This document shows, in pieces, positions 43,592 through 52,286 of a stretch of 64,000 nt of DNA. Every line of letters begins with the position of its first letter. The stretch's first letter is position 1. Position numbers and translations under genes: made by a program. The notes beneath the pieces were generated by a model. The model saw only the letters and a program-made list of their open reading frames with translations, was not told the origin of the DNA and made no database searches. The stretch is from Gemmiger formicilis (GTDB taxonomy: Bacteria; Bacillota; Clostridia; Oscillospirales; Ruminococcaceae): the NCBI RefSeq assembly GCF_016900095.1, contig NZ_JACJJP010000010.1, forward strand, positions 1 to 64,000. Reading direction: 5' to 3'.

Positions 43592-45073
43592 TCAGCCCAG
43601 GTGATGCTGGATCACATCCAGGCAGGCGGGCCCACCGTCCGCGGCAAAGGAGATCCTGCCTGCCGGCAGAGGTGTATCCAGAATGGCGGACAGGGCCCTT
43701 TCGCCATCGTTGACGAAGAGTTCGGCGCAGTCCTTGTCCAGCACCAGGCGCAGGGTCAGCTTGCCGTCTTTGGGGGCGGCTTTGATGTGCCGGGTATGGG
43801 GCACGTCCCGCCGGCTGCCCCCGTGGCTGCGGTCAAAGGCCAGCTCGCCCCGGTCCACATCGCAGCGGATCTCGTTGTACAGAACATTGTCCGCTGCAAA
43901 GCGCAGGGTGAAACGACGGCAGTCGGGGCTTGCAGCCACATCCAGCACCACGGTCAGGTCCAGGCTGCGGCCTTCGATGCCGGGCAGCGCCACAGGCTCT
44001 TTCACCTTCACATTCCGCAGAATGGCGGTGTCGCGCCACAGGCTTTGCAGCTCCCGCACCGGCTGCTGGTACAGCCGCCCATCCTTTACCGACAGTTCCC
44101 GGGGCAGGGTCATGCGGCCGAACCAGGACCGGTGGGACGGATCATGGTTGGCGGTGGCCCAGCTCTGCATCCAGGCCACCATGATGCGGCGGCCGTCGGG
44201 GGAAAGGGTGGTCTGGGGGGCGTAGAAATCCAGGCCGTAGTCAATGGCCTGCACCTTGTGGCGGGCAAAGGCATGGGTGGCGGGGTCATAATACCCCAGC
44301 AGGGCCACGGTGCCTTCACCGGCATGGAACTCGCTGTCCTCGGTGGCGCGCATCTCCTGGGGGCTGACCAGCAGCACCTGCACCCCGTCCAGAGCGAAGA
44401 AGTCCGGGCATTCCCACATTTTGCCGTACTCGTCATGGTTGCAATCGATCACGCTCACGAACTGCCAGCTGTGGGCATCGGCGCTGCGGAACAGCAGGAT
44501 GGTTCCCTGCTCCGTTTGATGGCGGTTGGAAACCACGCAGTAGTACACGCCGTCCTCGTACCAGATCTTGGGGTCCCGGAAATCCACCTCGCTGTACCCT
44601 TCCGGCAGCATATCCGCCGTGATCACCGGGTTGGCTTCGTCCTTGACAAAGTCCCGGCCGTCGCCCACGGCCACACACTGGGCCTGACGCTCCTTGTGGT
44701 CGGTGGTGGCGGGCTGCACACCGGTATACAGCAGCAGCAGACGACCGTCCGGCAGGGGCACCGCACTGCCGGAAAAACACCCGGCAGCGTCGGCGGCCAT
44801 GTCCGGCGCCAGGGCACAGGGCTGGTATTCCCAGTGCAAAAGATCGTCGGTCACGGCATGGCCCCAGTGCATGGGGCCCCAGACGGTATTATACGGATGA
44901 TACTGGTAAAACAGATGATACTGGCCGTTATAGTAGCAGAATCCGTTGGGATCGTTCATCCAGCCCACAAGCGGCGTCAGGTGAAAGTTCAGGCGTTCGC
45001 TTGCCGGAATCTTGGCAGCTTCCTCCCGCTCGAATTTGCGGGCGGCTTCCAGTTTACTCATATTGCGCGGCAT
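43592..45073 (-). CDS. Glycoside hydrolase family 32 (sucrose-6-phosphate hydrolase / beta-fructosidase)
   Basis: 493 residues, no signal peptide. The five-bladed propeller carries the nucleophile Asp41 in WMNDPNG, FRDP (165-168) and the acid/base Glu221 in ECPD; a beta-sandwich follows from about 350. It cleaves fructose from sucrose, sucrose-phosphate or short fructans in the cytoplasm. The start at 45073 has AGAGGAC upstream; a Met four residues in is possible. It is the last gene of the binding-protein/permease operon, so unphosphorylated sucrose or fructo-oligosaccharide is the more likely substrate than sucrose-6-phosphate. Confidence 0.93.
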   Translation of the reverse strand: MPRNMSKLEAARKFEREEAAKIPASERLNFHLTPLVGWMNDPNGFCYYNGQYHLFYQYHPYNTVWGPMHWGHAVTDDLLHWEYQPCALAPDMAADAAGCFSGSAVPLPDGRLLLLYTGVQPATTDHKERQAQCVAVGDGRDFVKDEANPVITADMLPEGYSEVDFRDPKIWYEDGVYYCVVSNRHQTEQGTILLFRSADAHSWQFVSVIDCNHDEYGKMWECPDFFALDGVQVLLVSPQEMRATEDSEFHAGEGTVALLGYYDPATHAFARHKVQAIDYGLDFYAPQTTLSPDGRRIMVAWMQSWATANHDPSHRSWFGRMTLPRELSVKDGRLYQQPVRELQSLWRDTAILRNVKVKEPVALPGIEGRSLDLTVVLDVAASPDCRRFTLRFAADNVLYNEIRCDVDRGELAFDRSHGGSRRDVPHTRHIKAAPKDGKLTLRLVLDKDCAELFVNDGERALSAILDTPLPAGRISFAADGGPACLDVIQHHLG

Positions 45074-45120
45074 GGGGAAGTCCTCTCTTTAATGGTGTGA
45101 TGGTGTTCTGCCGCCAAAGG

Positions 45121-45160
45121 CCGGCGCACCGTCCGGGGGTTCCGGCCTTCGGTGCGCCGG
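45121..45160 (-). promoter_or_regulatory. Hairpin between the binding-protein gene and GH32
   Basis: CCGGCGCACC (45121-45130) and GGTGCGCCGG (45151-45160), 10 perfect pairs without U-tract. It may protect the 3' end of the upstream binding-protein mRNA. Confidence 0.5.
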
Positions 45161-45185
45161 CTGTGCGGCAAGGTGTTGGTGGGAA

Positions 45186-46874
45186 TTATTCGGCGGTTTC
45201 CGCAGTGGCGGTCTGGGAACCTGCGTTCTGCACGTAGCGGTCGTAGGCGGCCTGGTACACTTCCAGCAGTTTGTCCATGCCGTAGCTGTTCAGGTTTTCC
45301 TTGTAGGCGGCCCAGGTTTCATCGGTGATGCCGCCGTCCCGCAGCCAGGCAGCTTCCTGCTCGGAGACAAAGCCTTCAAAGTCCACACGGTAGCGGTCGA
45401 TGGTGTCCAGCTCATCCTGGGTGAACACGCAGTCGATGGGGTAGCAGGTGGTGTCGGAGACAAAGGGCATCCAGTAGTCGTACAGGTCATTCAGACGTTC
45501 CTGGGCGCGGGGTTCCATCTCAAAGGTAGTGGCGTAGTAATCGGAAAGGATCAGTTTGGGACCGGCCACTTCGCATTCGCTCTTCAGTTCGCCGGCGCTC
45601 TTGCCGTACTGGGCCTGGGCTTCCTCGTCGGTGATGCTCTGCCACAGACCGTTTTCGTCCTGCCCGGTGAAGTAAACGCCGATGGGGCCGTACTGCAGCT
45701 GCATGACGTTTTCGGGTTCATACCACTGGTCGTAGAATTTCAGCAGGTTGATGGGGCTTTCACAGGCGGAGGTGATGCACAGGTTGCCGGAGTTGATGCC
45801 GCCGCCGTCGCGCACGGTGACGTTGTGGGTGCCGTCGGGGCCGTCCAGGATGGGCAGGAAGACGTAGTCGTCGGAGTGGTCGCCCATGAGCTCCTCAATG
45901 TACCACCAGGTTGCCACGCCCACGCGGCCCTGGGAGCACTTGGCCATGTACTGGGTGTCGTCCTGGCTGAACACTTCCTGGTCGATCAGGCCTTCGGCAA
46001 ACCAGTCGTGGAAGTATTCCAGGGCGGCGCGGTAGTTGTCGTCATCGCTGACGAAGTTGACGGTGCCGTCCGGCTGGAGCACCATGTCCATGCAGACATC
46101 GTTGGTCCAGTTGGTGAAGCCGAAGCCGGCGTAGTAGATGTTCTGGCCCCAGCACCACTGGTCGATGCCGAAGGACATGGGGATGGTCTGGCCGGGGTCG
46201 TTGCCGTAGGTGGTGGCCATGTCGTTTTCCTTGAAGGCCACCAGCACGTCATGGAGTTCGTCCAGGGTGGTGGGCACTTCCAGGCCCAGCTCATCCAGCC
46301 AGGTCTTGTTGATCATGGAATACTGGGGAATGGTGTAGATGTTGTAGTCTTCCTCTTTGCCCACACCGGCGGTGCCCATCTGCTCCCCTGCCGGCAGGCC
46401 GTAGATGCAGCCGTCGTCCATGGTGATGGCCGCCCGGATGTCCGGGTGCTCCTCCAGAATCTTGGTCAGGTTGGGCATGTACTCTTCGGTGATGTAGGGG
46501 GTCAGATCAATGAAGGTTCCGTCCTCGCCGTAGTTGGTCATCTCGTAGTTGGAGAATCCCACCGCGTTGAAGGCGTCCGGCAGGTCGTTGCCCGCAATGC
46601 GGATGTTGACCTGCTCCGAGAGAGAGTCGCTCATGGTCTCCCAGGTGATGGAGATGCCGGCGTTCTCTGCCATGGCATTGAGAACTTCGTTGTCATCATA
46701 GCCGCCGGACAAAGCCGAGATACCGCTGATGATGTTGAACTCGGTCTGGTCCACGTTGGTGTTGACCACGCCGGGCTCGGTCTTGTTGGTGCTTCCGCCG
46801 CCGCAGCCGGCCAGGCTGGCGGTGACACCGGCCAGCGCAACCAACGCGCCGATCCGTTTGGCAAATGTTTTCAT
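45186..46874 (-). CDS. Sugar ABC transporter substrate-binding lipoprotein (LplA type)
   Basis: 562 residues with a signal peptide and lipobox Cys24 (SLAGC). Its length and the two permeases behind which it is encoded match LplA-type family 1 binding proteins used for oligosaccharides in Firmicutes. AAAGGAGG precedes the ATG at 46874. It lies 39 bases after the LplC-type permease. Given GH32 and fructokinase in the island, it probably binds sucrose or fructans. Confidence 0.92.
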   Translation of the reverse strand: MKTFAKRIGALVALAGVTASLAGCGGGSTNKTEPGVVNTNVDQTEFNIISGISALSGGYDDNEVLNAMAENAGISITWETMSDSLSEQVNIRIAGNDLPDAFNAVGFSNYEMTNYGEDGTFIDLTPYITEEYMPNLTKILEEHPDIRAAITMDDGCIYGLPAGEQMGTAGVGKEEDYNIYTIPQYSMINKTWLDELGLEVPTTLDELHDVLVAFKENDMATTYGNDPGQTIPMSFGIDQWCWGQNIYYAGFGFTNWTNDVCMDMVLQPDGTVNFVSDDDNYRAALEYFHDWFAEGLIDQEVFSQDDTQYMAKCSQGRVGVATWWYIEELMGDHSDDYVFLPILDGPDGTHNVTVRDGGGINSGNLCITSACESPINLLKFYDQWYEPENVMQLQYGPIGVYFTGQDENGLWQSITDEEAQAQYGKSAGELKSECEVAGPKLILSDYYATTFEMEPRAQERLNDLYDYWMPFVSDTTCYPIDCVFTQDELDTIDRYRVDFEGFVSEQEAAWLRDGGITDETWAAYKENLNSYGMDKLLEVYQAAYDRYVQNAGSQTATAETAE

Positions 46875-46913
46875 GGTTTTCCTCCTTTTATATAAGTAAG
46901 ACGACATAACGGG

Positions 46914-47828
46914 TCAACCCTTGACGGCACCGGCCATAAAGCCCTGCTCGAAGTATTTCTGCACGAAGGGGTAGATGATGAGCATGGGAGCCGCCGCCAC
47001 AATGATGGAGCCGAACTTGATGGATTCGGTCAGCTTGTTCAGTTCGGCATAACCGCCGGAGATCATGCTGGCCTGGGAAGCGGACGTTTCGCTGGCAATC
47101 AGGATATTGCGCAGCACCAGAGGCAGAGGCGCACGGCCTTCACCGGTCATGTAGATCAGGGCGGTGAACCAGTCGTTCCAGTAGGCCACCATGCTGAACA
47201 CCACCATAACGGCCATGATGGGACGGGACAGGGGGATGATGATGTCCCAGAAGATGCGCAGCTTGGAGGCACCGTCGATTTCGGCCGCCTCTTTCAGTTC
47301 TTTGGGGATGCTGGTTTCAAAGTAGTTGCGGGCGATGATCATGTTGGACACCGCCACGCCGCCGGGCAGGAACATGGCGAAGATGGTGTTGATCAGGCCG
47401 GTGTCCCGGACAACGAGGTAGGTGGGGATCAGGCCGCCGCCGAAGTACATGGTGATGACAAAGAAGATGTTGAAGAACTTGCGGCCCGGCAGATCCGGGT
47501 TGGACAGCGGGTAGGCGGTGATGTAGATCATGACCACCGAGAAGATGGTGCCCACCACGGTGTATTTGATGCTGTTCCAGTAGCCCACCAGGATGCTGTC
47601 GTCGGAGAAGACGGCGGCGTATCCGTCCAGGGTGAACTGGCTGGGCAGCAAAAATGTTTTGCCGGCATACACGTCATACGGGTCGGAGAAGGAGGCCACC
47701 AGAATGTAATACAGCGGGTAGGCCACCAGAAGCATGATGACGACGCTGAGCACCACCAGGATCACGTCGCTGGCCTTGTCCGAAAGACCGCCGGGGCGTT
47801 TGCCCTCCGCCTTGGTTTTGGCTGACAT
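46914..47828 (-). CDS. Carbohydrate ABC transporter permease, LplC/AraQ type
   Basis: 304-residue membrane permease, six helices. The coupling loop reads YFETSIPKELKEAAEIDGASKLRIFWDIIIPLSRPIMAV, the EAA motif. It pairs with the permease encoded just upstream, 14 bases apart. AAAGGAGG precedes the ATG. No ATPase gene is present in the operon, so a shared MsmX/MsmK-type ATPase from elsewhere must energise it. Confidence 0.95.
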   Translation of the reverse strand: MSAKTKAEGKRPGGLSDKASDVILVVLSVVIMLLVAYPLYYILVASFSDPYDVYAGKTFLLPSQFTLDGYAAVFSDDSILVGYWNSIKYTVVGTIFSVVMIYITAYPLSNPDLPGRKFFNIFFVITMYFGGGLIPTYLVVRDTGLINTIFAMFLPGGVAVSNMIIARNYFETSIPKELKEAAEIDGASKLRIFWDIIIPLSRPIMAVMVVFSMVAYWNDWFTALIYMTGEGRAPLPLVLRNILIASETSASQASMISGGYAELNKLTESIKFGSIIVAAAPMLIIYPFVQKYFEQGFMAGAVKG

Positions 47829-47842
47829 GGCTGTTTCCTCCT

Positions 47843-48817
47843 TTACACGAACTGGACGTCGCCGGCCTTTTTGGCAATGCGGCTGACGATGATAAGCAGG
47901 ACAATGTTCACCGCCGTGTTGAACAGACCGATGGCCGTGGAGTAACTGTACTCGGCGCCCAGAATACCTTGTTCGTACACATAGACGGCGATGATATCGC
48001 TGACGGACTTGTTCAGGTCGGTCTGCAGCAGGTAAACCTTTTCAAAGCCCACGTTCATCAGGTTGGAAGCGCTGAGGATCAGCTGCAGCACCGCCATGGG
48101 GATCAGGGCCGGCAGGTCGATGTGCAGGATGCGCTGGAACACCGAAGCGCCGTCCACCTTGGCCGCCTCGTACAGGGAGGTGTCCACGCTGGAAAGGGTG
48201 GCCAGGTAGATGATGGTGCCCCAGCCGGCTTCCTGCCAGATGCCGGAAGCGATGTAGATGGTGCGGAACATGGAGCTCTGGTTGATGAAGTCGATGCTGG
48301 TGCCCAGCAGCAGGTTGATCAGACCGCCGGAGGGGCTGAGGAAGATGCGCAGCATGCCGCAGATGATCATGGTGGAGATGAAGTGCGGGGCGTACAGGAC
48401 GGTCTGCACAACCCGCTTGAGTTTGTGGAACCGCAGCTGGTTGAGGGCCAGGGCCAGAATGATGGGCACCGGGAAGCTCCACAGCAGGCTGTACAGGCTG
48501 AGCAGCACCGTGTTGATGATCATACGGCCGCAGTTGGGAGAGGTAAAGAACCGCTCGAACCATTCAAACCCTACCCATTCACTGCCCCAGATGCCCCGGC
48601 TGGCTTTGAAGTCGCGGAAGGCAATCTGGATACCGTACATGGGACCGTACTTGTACACAATGGTGATGATGACCGGGATCAGAAGCAGCAGATACAGCTG
48701 CCAGTTTTCCGCCAGGCGCATCTTGAGCGGTTTGCGGTGGACCGGCGGGGCCGGGTCCCTCTTTTTGCCGAAAGAGAACCGCTTTTGGGCTTTGGCGGCC
48801 GCAGATGGGTTGCTCAT
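47843..48817 (-). CDS. Carbohydrate ABC transporter permease, LplB type
   Basis: 324 residues. A basic N-terminus of about 45 residues precedes the first helix (WQLYLLLLIPVIITIVY). GPMYGIQIAFRDFKASRGIWGSEWVGFEWFERFF is characteristic of LplB. The EAA loop is LYEAAKVDGASVFQRILHIDLPALIPM. AAAGGAGG precedes the ATG at 48817. It is the first gene of the importer operon, behind a promoter with LacI-type operators. Confidence 0.95.
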   Translation of the reverse strand: MSNPSAAAKAQKRFSFGKKRDPAPPVHRKPLKMRLAENWQLYLLLLIPVIITIVYKYGPMYGIQIAFRDFKASRGIWGSEWVGFEWFERFFTSPNCGRMIINTVLLSLYSLLWSFPVPIILALALNQLRFHKLKRVVQTVLYAPHFISTMIICGMLRIFLSPSGGLINLLLGTSIDFINQSSMFRTIYIASGIWQEAGWGTIIYLATLSSVDTSLYEAAKVDGASVFQRILHIDLPALIPMAVLQLILSASNLMNVGFEKVYLLQTDLNKSVSDIIAVYVYEQGILGAEYSYSTAIGLFNTAVNIVLLIIVSRIAKKAGDVQFV

Positions 48818-48878
48818 GGGATTTCCTCCTTTTCTTGTGTTTGCGGGCGGGACGGCGGAGAAGGCTTCCGCCGTTTTC

Positions 48879-48907
48879 GTGAATCGTTTCACGCTTTTCG
48901 TGAAATC
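48879..48907. promoter_or_regulatory. LacI-type operator cluster of the importer operon
   Basis: GTGAATCGTTTCAC (48879-48892) resembles LacI-family operators; a further half-site GTGAAATC starts at 48900, so CGTGAAA/TTTCACG arms also form a second overlapping palindrome. It lies at the transcription start of the importer promoter. Confidence 0.7.
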
Positions 48908-48936
48908 AAAATAACACGTTTTCGGGACAACGTCAA
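48908..48936 (-). promoter_or_regulatory. Promoter of the importer/GH32 operon
   Basis: Minus strand: -35 TTGACG (48931-48936), 17-base spacer, -10 TATTTT (48908-48913). Confidence 0.7.
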
Positions 48937-49051
48937 TAGAAATCCGGAAAAAATCAGAGGGCCATTCAACATTTTGGCGTGTTCAACAAAGGAGTGTCGA
49001 TGTTTTTTGTACATTTCACCAGAGCGGGCCGGGGTCGCCCCACCGCATTCC

Positions 49052-49082
49052 TTTCATGAAAAATATGATAATTTTCATGAAA
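49052..49082. repeat. Two TTTCATGAAA palindromes
   Basis: Perfect 10-base palindromes at 49052-49061 and 49073-49082, 21 bases apart (two helical turns, same face), just upstream of the LacI-gene -35. Likely regulator-binding pair. Confidence 0.65.
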
Positions 49083-49086
49083 TATA

Positions 49087-49115
49087 TTTACTTTTCATAT
49101 TCTTCATGCTACAAT
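49087..49115 (+). promoter_or_regulatory. Promoter of the LacI-type regulator gene
   Basis: -35 TTTACT (49087-49092), 17-base spacer, -10 TACAAT (49110-49115). Confidence 0.65.
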
Positions 49116-49232
49116 AAACACAACAAGACCGGCGGATGCCCAGCGGTTTGCCTTTACAGTCCCCTATTCTTTTTATAACAGGAACCGTTGTCCGCATGCC
49201 GTCCGCCATTTTTTTCCAAAAGGAGGGTTTTC

Positions 49233-50234
49233 ATGCGCAGCAAACAAGCCACCACCATGAGCGACGTTGCCAGAGAAGCCGGGGTCGCCCTGGGCACCGT
49301 TTCCAAAGTACTGAACGGCCGGCCGGTGGGGGAAGAATACCGCCTGAAGGTCGAGGCCGCCGTCAAGAAGCTGGATTACCAGATCAACCCCAGTGCCAAG
49401 GCGCTGAAAAGCAACCGCAGCGGGTTCATTGCCTTCATTGTGCCGGACACCACCACCCCCTTTTTCGCCCTGCTGACCCAATATGTGAATCTTTCGCTGG
49501 AAAAGCGGGGGTATAAGATGATGCTCTGCTTCACCGGGCGGGATTCGGTCCGGGAACAGGAATTCATCCGCATGGTACACCGGCACCAGGCCGACGGCAT
49601 CATCGCCCTGACCTACACCCCCGACCTGCAGATTCCGGCCGGCATCCCCTTTGTGACCATCGACCGCTTTTTCAGCGTGGACGTGCCCTGCATCGCTTCC
49701 GACAATTTCGGCGGCGGGCGGCTGGCCGCCCAGAAACTGGCGGAGCTGGGCTGCAAGCGGCTGGCCTGCCTGCGCATCGGCTCCGCCCTGGTCAACGAGC
49801 CCAGCAAGCGCAAGGACGGATTTGTCAGCGGCTGCATGGAGCTGGGCATTCCTTTTGAAGTGTGCAACCTGCCCGACGGCTCTCCCCTGTCCGCCTTTGA
49901 GGTCTTTTTGAAAAAGAGCATCCTGCACGCCGACCCGCCCCTGGACGGCGTCTTCTGCGGCAACGATCTGCAGGCCTGGCAGGTGGTCAACATCCTGCGC
50001 CGGATGGGCTGCCGTGTGCCGGAGGACGTGCAGGTCATCGGCTTTGACGGCACCCGCATGTTCGGCAACCAGGATTACATCTGCTCCACCATCGTGCAGC
50101 CGGTGCCTGATCTGGCAGAAACCGCGGTGAGCATGGTGCTTTCCAACGATTTCAAGGGCCTGCCCCCTCTGATCTGTCTGCCGGTGCGCTACCAGCCCGG
50201 CGGCACCACCCGGGACAGCAAAACGGAGGCATGA
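49233..50234 (+). CDS. LacI-family sugar-responsive repressor
   Basis: 333 residues. The N-terminal LacI helix-turn-helix (TMSDVAREAGVALGTVSKVLNGRPVGEEYRLKVEAAVKKLDYQINPSAKALKSNRS) and hinge are intact; the periplasmic-binding-protein-like core follows and ends with VIGFDGTRMFGNQDYICSTIVQP. AAGGAGGG precedes the ATG at 49233. It is divergent from the importer/GH32 operon and upstream of fructokinase, so sucrose, fructose or a fructan breakdown product is the likely inducer. Confidence 0.93.
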   Translation: MRSKQATTMSDVAREAGVALGTVSKVLNGRPVGEEYRLKVEAAVKKLDYQINPSAKALKSNRSGFIAFIVPDTTTPFFALLTQYVNLSLEKRGYKMMLCFTGRDSVREQEFIRMVHRHQADGIIALTYTPDLQIPAGIPFVTIDRFFSVDVPCIASDNFGGGRLAAQKLAELGCKRLACLRIGSALVNEPSKRKDGFVSGCMELGIPFEVCNLPDGSPLSAFEVFLKKSILHADPPLDGVFCGNDLQAWQVVNILRRMGCRVPEDVQVIGFDGTRMFGNQDYICSTIVQPVPDLAETAVSMVLSNDFKGLPPLICLPVRYQPGGTTRDSKTEA

Positions 50235-50239
50235 CAAGG

Positions 50240-51034
50240 ATGGCGTTCAATCTGTTTCGTCCTTTCGGCAACGAGGAACCCCGGCGGGATGCCCGGGGGC
50301 GTCTGGTGGGCATCGACCGCTACCAGGACGTGCTGGGCCGCAACTGGAAAAGGTTTCTGCTTTCCGGCCTGTGCACCCTGGCGGGTTTTCTGCCCTTTGC
50401 GGCAGGGGTGACCTATGCCATCCTCAGCAGCAGCGTGCTGGTGCTGCTGCCGGCGGGGATTCTGGGCGGCGCCGTGGCCGGGCCCTTTCTGGCCGGCCTG
50501 TACGACACCGTCCTGCGCGCTTTGCGGGACGCCCCCGGCAGCTGGGGAGAGAATTACCGCAAAGCGCTGCGCCAGAACTGGCGCGGCGCCCTGCTGCCCG
50601 GCGCCCTTACCGGGCTGTTCCTGGCCACCGGCGCCTTTGCGGGCATGATGCTGTTTGCCTGGTCGGCGGTATGGCCTTCGGTGGGCACCATCTGCATCTA
50701 CCTGTTCAGCTGGCTGCTGTTCTTTGCCATCTCCACCCTGTACTGGCCCCAGTTTGTCCTGTTTGAGCAGAGCAACCTGGTCCGGCTGCGCAACCTTCTG
50801 CTGCTGGCCCTCACCTACTTCTGGCGGGTGCTGGGCACCGCCGCCCTGCAGCTGGCGTTTTGGCTGCTGATGGTGCTGTTTGCCCCCTGGACGCTGCTTT
50901 TGCTGCCGGTGGCGGCCATCTGGTTCATTGTGTTCGAAACCCTGTTTCTGCTGTACGACGATCTGGAGAAGGCCTTCCATTTGGAAGAACAGATTGCCGA
51001 ACAGTTTCCCGACCAACCCGTGCGGCGGGACTGA
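50240..51034 (+). CDS. YesL/DUF624-like membrane protein
   Basis: 264 residues with six hydrophobic helices (about 35-60, 65-88, 115-140, 150-172, 185-210, 215-240). The N-terminal FRPFGNEEPRRDARGRL and the Leu-rich helices fit the YesL/DUF624 type, small membrane proteins often encoded beside LplB/LplC importers and of unknown function. An ATG at 50231 overlaps the LacI stop but abuts GGAGG; the ATG at 50240 is better placed. It lies between lacI-type and fructokinase genes in one transcript. Confidence 0.75.
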   Translation: MAFNLFRPFGNEEPRRDARGRLVGIDRYQDVLGRNWKRFLLSGLCTLAGFLPFAAGVTYAILSSSVLVLLPAGILGGAVAGPFLAGLYDTVLRALRDAPGSWGENYRKALRQNWRGALLPGALTGLFLATGAFAGMMLFAWSAVWPSVGTICIYLFSWLLFFAISTLYWPQFVLFEQSNLVRLRNLLLLALTYFWRVLGTAALQLAFWLLMVLFAPWTLLLLPVAAIWFIVFETLFLLYDDLEKAFHLEEQIAEQFPDQPVRRD

Positions 51035-51075
51035 CCGCCCACGCGTTCCCATCACAGAAAAAGGAGATTTTGACT

Positions 51076-52026
51076 ATGTATGATGTTGTTGCTCTGGGCG
51101 AACTGCTCATCGATTTTGCCCCCGTATCCACCGACGAATCCGGCTATCCCACCATCAAGGCCCAGCCCGGCGGCGCACCGGGCAACTTTCTGGCGGCTCT
51201 GCAGAAGTACGGCTGCTCCACGGCCCTGATCGGCAAGGTGGGGGCGGACAGTTTCGGCAAGCTGCTCCTGGGCACCATGACCGAAAAGGGCATTTCCACC
51301 CAAGGGATCATCACCGACCCCACTGTGTTCACCACCCTGGCCTTTGTCACCCTGGACGCCACCGGCAACCGGGAATTCAGCTTTGCCCGCAAGCCCGGCG
51401 CCGACACCTGCCTGACCGCCGAGGAGGTTCCTTATGATCTGCTGGACGGATGCTCGGTCTTCCACTTCGGCACCCTGAGCCTGACCAGCGAACCGGCCCG
51501 CACCGCCACCCGCAAAGCCGTGGCCTACGCCAAGGAACATGGCAAGCTCATCAGCTTTGACCCCAACCTGCGCAAGCCCCTGTGGCCCAACGACGAAGCC
51601 GCCAAGGAACAGATGGAGTGGGGGCTGCATCAGTCCGATATTGTGAAGATCAGCGACGAGGAGATCGAGTTTCTGTGGGGGCTGTCCCCCGAGGAAGGGG
51701 CCCAGAAACTGCTGAATGAGTACGGTGTGCGCCTGGTCTACGCCACCCTGGGCCCCAAGGGCTGCCATTTTGCCAACCGCAACGGCTGCGGCGAGGTGGC
51801 CAGCCCCGCCGGGATCCACGTGGTGGACACCACCGGCGCCGGGGATATTTTCGGCGGCAGCGCCATGAGCCGGTTCCTGCGCCTTGCCAAGGCACCGGAA
51901 GAGCTGACCGTGGAGGAGATGCGGGCCGTTACCCGGTTTGCCTGCTGCGCGGCATCCCTGTCCACCCAGACCCACGGCGGCATCAACAGTGTGCCGGAGG
52001 AAGCGGCCGTAGAAGCCATTGTGTAA
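51076..52026 (+). CDS. Fructokinase, PfkB family
   Basis: 316-residue ribokinase-fold sugar kinase. The N-terminal ALGELLIDF and QPGGAPGNFLAALQKYG, and the C-terminal DTTGAGDIFGG with catalytic Asp, are complete. The sequence pattern and the neighbouring GH32 favour D-fructose as substrate, giving fructose-6-phosphate. AAGGAG precedes the ATG. It closes the LacI-YesL-kinase transcript; glgA follows with its own promoter. Confidence 0.93.
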   Translation: MYDVVALGELLIDFAPVSTDESGYPTIKAQPGGAPGNFLAALQKYGCSTALIGKVGADSFGKLLLGTMTEKGISTQGIITDPTVFTTLAFVTLDATGNREFSFARKPGADTCLTAEEVPYDLLDGCSVFHFGTLSLTSEPARTATRKAVAYAKEHGKLISFDPNLRKPLWPNDEAAKEQMEWGLHQSDIVKISDEEIEFLWGLSPEEGAQKLLNEYGVRLVYATLGPKGCHFANRNGCGEVASPAGIHVVDTTGAGDIFGGSAMSRFLRLAKAPEELTVEEMRAVTRFACCAASLSTQTHGGINSVPEEAAVEAIV

Positions 52027-52108
52027 GTTCCGGGCAACATTTGCCTCATTTTTTGAGGAATTCCCCTCAGTATGACGGTTTTCGACCTCGGACAAGCCCT
52101 TCCTGCCA

Positions 52109-52137
52109 TTGAAATTCCAACGAGAATATGCTAATAT
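52109..52137 (+). promoter_or_regulatory. Promoter of the glycogen synthase gene
   Basis: -35 TTGAAA (52109-52114), 17-base spacer, -10 TAATAT (52132-52137); leader of about 140 bases. Confidence 0.65.
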
Positions 52138-52286
52138 TTGTCATAGCATCCAAAATTTGCGGAAAAGCTTCCGTTTTTTCCGTATGGGATGCCCGCATTC
52201 CCCGTGTAAGAATGCCCCGAAAAAGCCGTGCATGGCACGGCTGGCGCGGGATATCGTTGAAGGAAGAATCGAAAGGACACGATGTT

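Larger units (their letters stand above)
48818..49232. other. Divergent control region, importer operon / LacI gene
   Basis: 415 bases with two opposite promoters, a LacI-type operator cluster next to the importer promoter and two TTTCATGAAA palindromes near the LacI promoter. No gene. Confidence 0.7.
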
